Shown here piece by piece: positions 1 to 11,360 of a stretch of DNA of 20,000 nt; the stretch's first letter is position 1; each line of letters starts with the position of its first letter. The notes below the pieces were generated by a model. That model made no database searches. It had not been told where the DNA came from and saw nothing but the letters and a program-made list of their open reading frames with translations. The DNA lies in assembly GCF_964340395.1 (NCBI RefSeq), contig NC_135567.1, positions 18,405,306-18,425,305 of the forward strand, written 5' to 3'. Origin of the DNA: Glandiceps talaboti (Eukaryota; Hemichordata; Enteropneusta; Spengelidae). A program made the position numbers and the translations under genes.

Positions 1-64
1 ATACATACATACATACATACATACATACATACATACATACATACATACATACATACATACATAC
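1..64. repeat. (ATAC)n microsatellite, cut by window start
   Basis: Sixteen uninterrupted copies of the tetranucleotide ATAC run from the first base. The true left end is outside the window, so the array length is unknown. Confidence 0.97.
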
Positions 65-646
65 AGTTTGTTTGTACAAGATTCCAAGTGATTATCCAAA
101 ATGGAAACTAGATGTTTGAGAATTTGTTTGAGAAATATGCAAAGTGGATACGACGCACACCTGTATTGACGGATTAAAGCATAACATGTAAGGAAATGTA
201 ATCGTTCTTAATTGCGGGAGGTGGCGGGGGGGGGGCACTTCACTGAGACATTATCAAACACCTCCAGTATAAAGAATATATTATTTTGTCAGTAGTGCTC
301 AGGTCCCTGTTCACACATGGATAGGTAGTGATAATGTATGACGTCACTCTTCAAAAATTAATCAAGATACATCCGATTCGTCATTTGGAAGTCCAGGAGC
401 GATATCAGATTAGATGGGTTATTTGATATCACTGGAACACCACCTGAAGCTTAAGATGACAAATACGTAATTGTCCAACCTTACCAAACTCCATGTGAAT
501 TGAAAGTGCAAATTGCTATCCGAATACCTGATGTATACAAATGTCAAGCTATTCCACAGTGAATTTGAACACTGGGAAACACACAAAATTTGGTACAGGG
601 GTACAAGCTGATTAGGTGTGTCTTGGGGCGTATTGTTTGTTGCATA
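65..646. other. Non-coding stretch, no gene seen
   Basis: No open reading frame here resembles a known protein; the longest, antisense and just over 100 codons, has no recognisable domain. Two local items stand out. A G-rich block at about 215-235 includes a run of ten G. A full palindromic CRE octamer, TGACGTCA, lies at 339-346. Neither has independent support as functional. Confidence 0.6.
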
Positions 647-915
647 TTTACAGCTAAAATGATGTAGGCTTGGTGTTTCGCTCATGTGACATGACATTTT
701 ATACACACCGTCAGACAACTTCTTTGGCAAGAGAAACAATTACATAGGTGCCATGTACATTGGGGATGTCAGTGTTCAATGTAATTGGGTAAAGGATCCT
801 GCTGTGTTTCTTGTGTCTGTTATTGTTAGTCTAGTGTTGAAATATGTATATCTGTGTGTCAAAAGTGTGATGTAACATGACTGAAACACCAAGCCTACAT
901 CATTTTAGCTGTAAA
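647..915. mobile_element. Short inverted-repeat element (MITE-like), 269 bp
   Basis: The ends are long inverted repeats. The left arm, about 647-708, begins TTTACAGCTAAAATGATG. The right arm, about 854-915, is its reverse complement with a few mismatches and ends CATCATTTTAGCTGTAAA. The first 33 bases match perfectly. The roughly 145-bp interior has no coding potential, as expected of a non-autonomous DNA transposon or foldback element. I could not identify a clear target-site duplication, so the exact boundaries and superfamily are open. It lies only about 20 bp from the next inverted-repeat element. Confidence 0.7.
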
Positions 916-934
916 AGGTACTAATAGCATTCTA

Positions 935-1407
935 CAACAATATTCGACCTACTGTATCTCTTAGTCTGTCTCAAGCTGTGCTAAAACTACCTACTAGCAT
1001 CAAGCTTCTCTATTAATCAGAGTGTATTCTTTCACTCCCAGATGTTTTGTAAACAAATTGCTGATAAGACCAAGGCTGGTTTGTCACTACAAAGATAATA
1101 TGACACATACACTCTCTTACTTCACTCAGACTAATAAACAAATTAACAACTCCAATCTTTGATGTTGAATTAGGGACAAGAGCACAATACAACTTTACAA
1201 CTTATTTATTATACCAGATTAGATATCCCACAGTGATGATATCCTGAAGACTCTACTTAAAACTCCAGTGGTGAAATGTGTACTAATTAAACACCAGGGA
1301 GTGAAAGATTACACTGTGATCAATAGAGAAACTTGCTGCTAGTAGGTATACGCAGTGTTAGCACAGCTTGGGACAGACTAAGGGATACAGTTGGTCGAAC
1401 ATCGTTG
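935..1407. mobile_element. Long-TIR MITE-like element, copy 1 (473 bp)
   Basis: A non-autonomous element with terminal inverted repeats of roughly 110-125 bp (left about 935-1055, right about 1285-1407). The left end starts CAACAATATTCGACC and the reverse complement of the right end starts CAACGATGTTCGACC. The whole unit, including the spacer, recurs at 4117-4574, which shows it is a dispersed mobile family and not a local hairpin. The left flank is TA; the right flank is TG, which could be a decayed TA target duplication. No transposase is encoded. TA flanks and long TIRs suggest a Tc1/mariner-type non-autonomous element, but that assignment is inference. Confidence 0.8.
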
Positions 1408-2004
1408 TGCTTACTGACCCATTCTCAAGTATAATTTCCAATTGGCTGAACTCAAAGTTGGTAAGATATATATGACTATGATCCGATGACGTAATTTTTA
1501 AAAGCATATAAATTGTCGAGGAAACCCCACTATACAATCAAATGTCCTAATAATGCCAGAAGACTGGATTGTCATAGAAGACATGTATTAACATTGACAA
1601 TATACTAGAATAGTTTAATCGAGATTTTAAGTAAGTCTTTCCACTTTAGTAAAAGGTTTATAAACTCCTCTTGTGTCATGTTAAGACATTGAATTACGAG
1701 ATTCATATCATTGAGAGCGTTGTGAACTTTATTCCGGTGGTGATCACCCCCTCCCGCGCCTATACCCGTGACAAACGTCAAATAACTCAAACTTTGTCAA
1801 AATTTATAGGGTCTTTGACAGGTTTATGATCATCGTGATCAATTCTGATTGCACTTTCCATTGGAGATTGTGAGTTGATTCTATACGTCGCCATCAAAGC
1901 TGAGCCCACTGTTATTGTTTTAATCAGCAATTGGCAAGTATTGTACGTACATGGAATACAGAATTGAACACCTGGAAACATACATGAACTATGTCATTTT
2001 ATTC
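1408..2004. other. Non-coding stretch, no gene seen
   Basis: Two short antisense open frames of about 60 codons lie here and resemble nothing known. A TGACGTAA site sits at about 1485-1492, and a short C-rich block at about 1746-1760. Nothing else is recognisable. Confidence 0.6.
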
Positions 2005-2926
2005 CTTCCCAGGTTAGACAGAGGCCAAATTACAGTCTCACTGTTGAATCTACAGAATATATGACCCAAGTTAGACTGGCCAAATTACAGTCACTGTTGA
2101 ATCTACAGAATATATGAGCTTCCCAAGTTAGATTGGGCAAATTACAGTCTCACTGTTGAATCTACAGAATATATGACCCAAGTTAGACTGGCCAAATTAC
2201 AGTCTCACTGTTGAATCTACAGAATATATGACCCAAGTTAGATTGGCCAAATTACAGTCTCACTGTTGAATCTACAGAATATATGACCCAAGTTAGACTG
2301 GGCATATTACAGTCTTGCTGTTGAATCCACAGAATATATGAGCTTCCCAAGTTAGACTGGGCATATTACAGTCTTGCTGTTGAATCCACAGAATATATGA
2401 GCTTCCCAAGTTAGATAGGGCAAATTACAGTCTTGCTGTTGAATCTACAGAATATAGGAGCTTCCCAAGTTAGACTGACCAAATTACAGTATCACTGTTG
2501 AATCTACAGAATATATGAGCTTCCCAAGTTAGACTGACCAAATTACAGTATCACTGTTGAATCTACAGAATATATGAGCTTCCCAAGTTAGACTGACCAA
2601 ATTACAGTATCACTGTTGAATCTACAGAATATATGAGCTTCCCAAGTTAGACTGACCAAATTACAGTATCACTGTTGAATCTACAGAATATATGAGCTTC
2701 CCAAGTTAGACTGACCAAATTACAGTATCACTGTTGAATCTACAGAATATATGAGCTTCCCAAGTTAGACTGACCAAATTACAGTCACTGTTGAATCTAC
2801 AAAATAAAAGAGCTTCCCAAGTTAGATAGGGCATATTACAGTCTTGCTGTTGAATCTATAGAATATATTAGCTTCCCAAGTTAGATTGGGCAAATTACAT
2901 TCTCACTGTTGGAATCCACAGAATTA
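2005..2926. repeat. 59-bp minisatellite array, about 16 units
   Basis: Head-to-tail units of the form GCTTCCCAAGTTAGAC, then a variable GACC/GGCC/GGGC tract, AAATTACAGT, a CACTGTTGAATCTACAG core and AATATATGA. Full units are 59 bp. Several near the left end lack the GCTT segment and are about 53-55 bp. Five consecutive units, 2460-2754, are identical to each other, while the outer units carry scattered substitutions. That pattern indicates recent expansion in the middle of an older array. There is no coding potential. Confidence 0.95.
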
Positions 2927-2944
2927 CTTTTCTGAAATGCATAT

Positions 2945-3970
2945 GTCAAAGGTTCAAATTTGGTGCCAAATTACCGCAAAAAAAGTCGTTCCTTTTGTTT
3001 GAACATAAATAGCTGATCTGTATGCCACTAATTCAAATTTATCGTCCAGTACAAATGCTTTTACTATACGTTACAACCAATATCAGAGTTGTATGGAAAT
3101 ATGTAGTCTACACAACATCATTATAATGGAACCAATCATCATTTTTTTCCCTTTGAGTGTATCGCTTAGTGAAACTGTCATTGAAAATAGTTTCCACGTG
3201 TATCAATACCTGTGAGACAACTTAGTTATAATGTATCAGTCTCATGCGTTTCACTAATATTTCACCCAACCTCCACAAGGTTGTTATATTTGGTAAACAG
3301 ATCATGACTGAATATTTTATATCAACAATTGTTTAGACTAAAGTAGAAAATGTTATCACCTATAATAATGTTGCAAGACAGTCTAAAAAATACAACAGAC
3401 TTTATAAATCGGCGCCCTGGCGATAACTGAGTGGCGTTTTCAAAAGGAAACTAAAGATGGTGTGCAGACGACACTTTGTTAACCTGGAAATTTCAGATTT
3501 TTAATACTGTTCTAAATACTTCCAATACGTGTCAAATTTATCGTTCATTTTCTAGTCTTGAATGCAAAGAATTCAGATAATTGTTTTAATAGTTCAAATT
3601 TGAAACCCAAATTTGTCGTCAGAAGATTTCTTACAAAATGTCGTCTGGAAAATCTCTGCTGTTGAAATATGCTGCAAAATTATTGTTGATAACATTATAA
3701 TGTTGTATACGTAACTGTAGGTGAATCCAACCATTTTGACTAGATATGCAACATATGAATAGTTCAAATGTGCTGCCAAATTTACCACTCAGACTTTTTC
3801 TTACAAAAGTGATAGTCAGTTTAAAATAGTTTTGACCTGTTTGATAGATTGATGTACGCAATTCAAGTTTGCCGCCAAATTTATCGTTCATAACATTTTC
3901 CTTACACGATGTCGATGAGTACATAGAGGTTAGATATGCAGCGGTTCAAGTTTGTAACCATGGTTACCAT
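2945..3970. repeat. Degenerate tandem repeat array (old)
   Basis: A decayed motif recurs at about 2951, 3031, 3532, 3592, 3761, 3861 and 3943. Its consensus is roughly RTTCAARTTTG, then GCCAAATTTATCGTC, often followed by TTTTCTTACAAAATGTCGTC and preceded by TAGATATGCA. Spacing is irregular (about 60-170 bp, with a larger gap between 3060 and 3530). Read antisense, the best-preserved units give repeated KFG...FEL-like tripeptides, which is a by-product of the repeat and not evidence for a gene. Two exact GACGACA motifs (3614-3620 and 3639-3645, reverse) lie inside it. Confidence 0.6.
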
Positions 3971-4116
3971 TGAGACGTTAATCCTCTCATTCTACCAGGG
4001 TGGCATTTGTATGTGCACAAAAAACTATAGGTTGTGTATAGACGATTTCAACTAGTACCAAGGGACGAATAAAGGGAAGACATTGTTAACACGGTCAATA
4101 TTGTGTTTGGTAAGTA

Positions 4117-4574
4117 CAACGATGTCCGACCAACTGTATCTCTTAGTCTGTCTCATGCTGTGCTAACACTACCTACTACTAGCAGCAAGTTTTTCTATTG
4201 ATCACAGCGTAATCTTTCACTCCCTGATGTTTAATTGTAAATAAATTGCTGATAAGACCAAGGCTGGTTAGTCACTACACATATAATATGACACACATAC
4301 ACGCTCTCACTTTACTCAGACTAATACACAAACAACTCCAACATTTGATGTTAAATTAGCAACTAGAATACAATACAATATTGCAACTTTGTTTGTTATA
4401 CCAGATTAGATATCTCACAGTGTTGCTATCCTGAAGACTCTACTTAAAACACCACTGGTGATATGTACATTAATTAAACATCAGGGAGTGAAAGATTACA
4501 CTGTGATAAATAGAGAATCTTGCTGCTAGTATGTACTTTTTAGCACAGTTGATATAGTTGGTCGAACATTGTTG
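4117..4574. mobile_element. Long-TIR MITE-like element, copy 2 (458 bp)
   Basis: This is the second copy of the 935-1407 element, in the same orientation and collinear throughout with many substitutions and small indels. The left end begins CAACGATGTCCGACC and the right end finishes GGTCGAACATTGTTG. Here both flanks are TA (4115-4116 and 4575-4576), which fits a TA target-site duplication. The right arm lacks about 20 bases that copy 1 retains (the segment with GGGACAGACTAAGG). It encodes no transposase. Confidence 0.85.
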
Positions 4575-7500
4575 TAAATCTCCTCGCCGTCCTGGTTTCA
4601 CTTCAGATCGTGGACATATGGTCAAACTATTACATCATACGAACGCAGTGTTAGATCTCACTCAAACGCAAAAGTACTCTCTCCCTAATTTTCCCTCCTT
4701 TTGTTGCAGACGACATTTTACCATGACGTCAGAAACTTGAGATGAAATCAGTGAAATGCAAATAATTTGCGACGAGGAATATTTTCTATAGATTTTTGAG
4801 TAATTGAACTCTTGCTTTTGAGAGGAGAACCCTATTATTCTGAAGGAAGAGACAGGGGGAATAAATTGAAGATGGGTGAAAACTTCCCTTTATTTTCTGT
4901 CCTTCTGTGGCAGACGACAGTTAGCCATTGCAGCACAAATTTCTTTCATTTGCTAGATAATGTGTCTTACAAGATTCTGATTTGAAAGTCATGAAGACAA
5001 TTTCTTTTGATAAAGCTTTTGACCAGGACATACACACCAAGCCCTTGAAGTTTTACGACTTGTCTGGGTAGAGTCGTAAAAACCAACAAACTGACTATAA
5101 GGAAAGTGAAATTGGCCAGAAGGGACGTGTAAACATCAAGCAGAAGTTGGAAAGATTCATCGACAGACACACATGTGCTTGACGTCCGAATTGGTCAAGA
5201 AGCAGCGCACTATTTCCCGAGTCAGATAATCAAAAACGAATTTCATAAGGGAATGTCCACTGAAATATCAATGGCAGCGTTCCATCTGTAGCATATAAAG
5301 AACAGCAGATTGGGTTCATGTTATAGGACCAACTCTCACGGGACCAGGGCTTTATCTGCAAACGTCAGTAGAGCTAAAATACACCGTTTTCTGAGGAAAC
5401 CTGGATGTTATCGATTCATATGGTATACTCCCAGGCAGATGACACAGGAATACTAACGTAAAGAAATAGTGGAGAAGTGGACCACAAAACAGACATTCTG
5501 CAAAACTTTGTCAGACTGCATCGATAGCGTTGTGTGAGTGTGTGCACGCCACGCAAATCTCTCCAGGCCTGCAGGTTCGTGAAGACATTCAGGTGTAAAA
5601 AAAAGTAGTTACAATAGAGAAGGGGATTGTTTAGAAATTGCCTTCATCGTCATATATTCGGGTTATATCTATTGATCGCGTACTATGTACTCAACCTCCA
5701 GTGGTGTTGGGACCTTGGGAAAATTCCGACATGGCAGAATTTGAATATTTCCAGCCTTTTTGGCGGCAGCTCCAAAGCACAAATCTCATAATTTTGAACA
5801 TATATTTTCCAAAAGAGAATAAGAAACATGTATATGTGTAAATTTCAAGGACAGTTCAACTTCTGTTCGTCTTCTGGCAATGTTCATTGTTCGTGGTGAC
5901 CTGCCGGCCCTCTAGATGAGGTGACTATCTGACGATCTGTGTACTAAGCCCGGTCACTCCGACGACCTACAACTTCACATCGCAAATGCGACTAAGACAA
6001 TGCGAAATCATCCAAACACACATACAATGTAGCAACATTTGAGGACGAGATAACCAGCAAAATCAAGAATTCTAGGTTGAGGGCTGTTTTGGCGCCAGTG
6101 AATTCAAAACAGGCGTCTGGAAGGTAAATAATATTTTTTTTCCATTTCATTGCAGATCATAGTCAGAATTCTAATTTTTTGATTGTAGAAATAACCTAAA
6201 TTGAAGAATGGAAAAATTGTATGCATACTACATTTTGATCAGGTTGAATGGTTCGTTTACACTTCAAGATACTCATCCGATGACGAATATACTGTCAGCC
6301 TTCTGACGGTATGAATGCTTATTATCTGTCTGCCATCTACAGATGGAACTTCCGAAAAACACAAATAACATTTGGTGATTTTTTTTGACAACAACAGCAA
6401 ATGTCGAATATAGTGAAACAAAACAAGTTATAGCCATGCTGATGTTGTTGAGGAGGGTCAGTATTGCTGTCTCTGTGATAATAAGGTCTATATGGGTTAT
6501 CTATTCTGATCAACTGCGTTCTTTCCTCGACGCGTTGCTCCATGGTAAAGCAATCTCCGACATCACGCGACATTTTCATGTTTAGCATGTTTGTTGCGAT
6601 TATTATTGTTTTGACGCTTTCTTGTTTTGACGCTCTGATTCTGACGACAATTATAAAATTTCAAACACATACAACCCGCCAACGATATCCGAAATAATAA
6701 TGATAATAACAGGACAAGGGTCTAGATACTGAAGGGAGTCGGGTAAACAAACCGAAGCGTCAGTTCGGAGTTGGCTTTCAAATAAATCGCCCTAAACACA
6801 AGATAATATGGAATCCACAGGAAAGAACGGGAATTATTTTGGAACAATTACATATATTATAAAATTATATTCATGATAATATATATAGAGAGACTTGCTA
6901 TCCAGAAAAATCGAACACAGAGTAGCTGAAAACAGCAATATTTTCTGACAAACAGAAACCGACACACCAAAGTGTTGTCAAAAAGGTGAACTAAGAGCCC
7001 GCCAATTTATGTACTGGCGTTGTAAAGTGTTTCTGAATGTCTTATGATAAAACCTCTTCATACTGTCACATGGTGGTAAATTGGCAACGCTGGTATGATA
7101 ACACTCCAACGTGATTAAAATGGGTGAACAGATCCGAAGGTGTTTGCCACTCAACGGTTGGTTTTACATCACGGGTTGGCAACAAGGTATTTCAATAACG
7201 ACTACAGTTCGTTAATTTACCATTTACTGTGCTTCGATGTTTGCCAACTGCACTAGTTTATCTCGCAAAACCCCTCACCTTTACAGATTTCAAAATTGTA
7301 CTCACCAAATCAGCGCACACGTATGACCTCTCTAGTCATTTGGGATTTAAAATATAAAAAAAAAACATAGCAGACGACAATTTACGCTTATGATTGAAAA
7401 TAATCGATCTTACTCATAACTTTTGACACATACAACCATTTTTTTGAAGGCTAAATTATGATTTGTTTAAATATGAGAAATACAAACGAAAAAATGTGAC

Positions 7501-7614
7501 AAAGCGTGATCAATCTATCGTCTGCGTGTTGACTTTTTTGTTAAAATTTAACAAAACTTCGACACAGGATTCAACGAATGCAAACACTGCCAATCAGAGT
7601 GTTGTGTCGTAAAC
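4575..7614. other. Non-coding intergenic stretch, no gene seen
   Basis: All open frames are short (under about 85 codons) and none resembles a known protein. Items visible by eye: a CRE octamer TGACGTCA at 4724-4731; a POU-type octamer within a palindrome at 4756-4770; a small perfect stem with arms 5051-5060 and 5072-5081 and an 11-base loop; an E2F-type palindrome TTGGCGCCA at about 6089-6097; three TGACG sites at 6612-6647; and several GACGACA motifs. None is proven functional. It probably forms the spacer downstream of the Hox gene. Confidence 0.6.
4756..4770. promoter_or_regulatory. Candidate POU-domain binding site (octamer palindrome)
   Basis: ATGCAAAT is the classical POU octamer. 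It overlaps the perfect palindrome GCAAATAATTTGC (4758-4770), an arrangement suited to a POU dimer. There is no conservation or chromatin evidence, so this remains a motif-level call. Confidence 0.3.
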
Positions 7615-7687
7615 TTTATTTTTCTTTGGCATATGGAAGCTCAAGTTCACCTTACACATTTAAATGCAGATTTTTATGGTATTTATT
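7615..7687 (-). terminator. Candidate polyadenylation signals
   Basis: Two AATAAA hexamers on the minus strand (7682-7687 and 7615-7620) are the first canonical ones downstream of the Hox stop. A weaker ATTAAA lies nearer at 8115-8120. Hexamers are common in AT-rich DNA, so the confidence is low. Confidence 0.25.
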
Positions 7688-8712
7688 ATAATTTACCAAA
7701 ATATTTGGTATTGTCTAGCTCAATACATCACAAAATATATAGTTCGCTGAAAGGAGCTGACGACATTTAGCACAAGGACGTCGTGAGGTCAGCCAGGTTA
7801 TCGTGCACGAAGTTCTTATTATGAAACATTTGCAATAAACAGATATACACAGTCACAAATTCGACATGAACTTTGAAAATGGAACACCGGCTTGGAAAAA
7901 AATATATACTACAAATGCAATGTACATACATTGTACTTCCGGTTACTTGGCTCGGCCACAGAATCTACGAAAGAATTACAAAACACTTACAGAAGAACAT
8001 TTCGGCTGTTGCAAACATGGCGCCGAACCTACAATTAACAGAATGGTGCACTAAAAGATGACTACACACAAAAATGATATTTTTTCGTTTTTTAAAATAA
8101 TTTTAGACAGCCCATTTAATTTGCGACTAAAGCTATCGTACTCTTCAATATGTCTTCCGTGTATGTAAGTACACGACACAAAAGCTGCACTTTTTTAAGG
8201 AAGTCAGAAATTTTGCCTCTGAAATTCATTTTATATGCCTATATTTTTTTATGATTGTCATGTTTTTTTAACTCTCGACGAAAAATTGTATAAATAGGTT
8301 GATACTGTTATAATTATACACCTGTAGGACGAAGAGGTCTTTGCGAACACCATATGTACGCGTCATAAGATTGTTGATAAATCAAAAGTAAAATTCGGGT
8401 TTGAAATAAAAACAGTAACGTTGCCAATATATACAGTCTAGCCCACATACGTTTTGGTGTTTGACACCATATTAAAATGTTTGTGATTTTATCGAGTACG
8501 TTGGTAGTTTTTTGACCCGAATGTGGTCAAGTGTACGAAAACAATCACATCCAGTACGTCCACAGTTGCTTCTTGAACGAACTATGGACGTCAGAGTTGG
8601 TTTTGTTAAATACAAGAAACACATACACGCACTAGGGACATTTATATAACTCAAAATAATTCAGCATCTCTTGTGTTGACTAAAGGTAGTTCGTCAAAAT
8701 GGCGGGAAAATC
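7615..8712 (-). other. Probable 3' UTR and downstream flank of the Hox gene
   Basis: This lies immediately downstream of the Hox stop codon on the minus strand and has no convincing reading frame. Candidate polyadenylation signals on the minus strand are ATTAAA at 8115-8120 and AATAAA at 7682-7687 and 7615-7620, which imply a 3' UTR of about 0.6 to 1.1 kb. The first bases after the stop include an E2F/YY1-like block, ATGGCGGGAAAA on the plus strand at 8699-8710. The real cleavage site cannot be fixed without transcript data. Confidence 0.4.
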
Positions 8713-11224
<2,512 letters not shown>

Positions 11225-11360
11225 TATTAACGAAGTGATTTGTGACTGGGCCTGCTACTAAGTGGCCGATATGCTAGGTCCAGACATTTCGAACAATTTA
11301 TCAATCGTGACGGCCAAGTGAAGGTCACGTGATATGAATCTACCAATCAGAACGTGTCAG
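11225..11360 (-). promoter_or_regulatory. Proximal promoter / 5' UTR region of the Hox gene
   Basis: Immediately upstream of the start codon are a PBC-Hox type TGATAAAT (minus strand, 11296-11303), a palindromic E-box TCACGTGA (11325-11332) overlapping an AGGTCA half-site, and a good CCAAT box ACCAATCAG (11342-11350). No convincing TATA box is present at a suitable distance. The start codon has A at -3. The transcription start is unknown, so the boundary between promoter and 5' UTR is arbitrary. Confidence 0.5.

Noticed and set aside
3594-3924. Antisense frames with repeated KFG...FEL-like residues
   Set aside because: The repetition reflects the degenerate DNA repeat array. The two frames overlap, have no long continuous coding region and no known domain.
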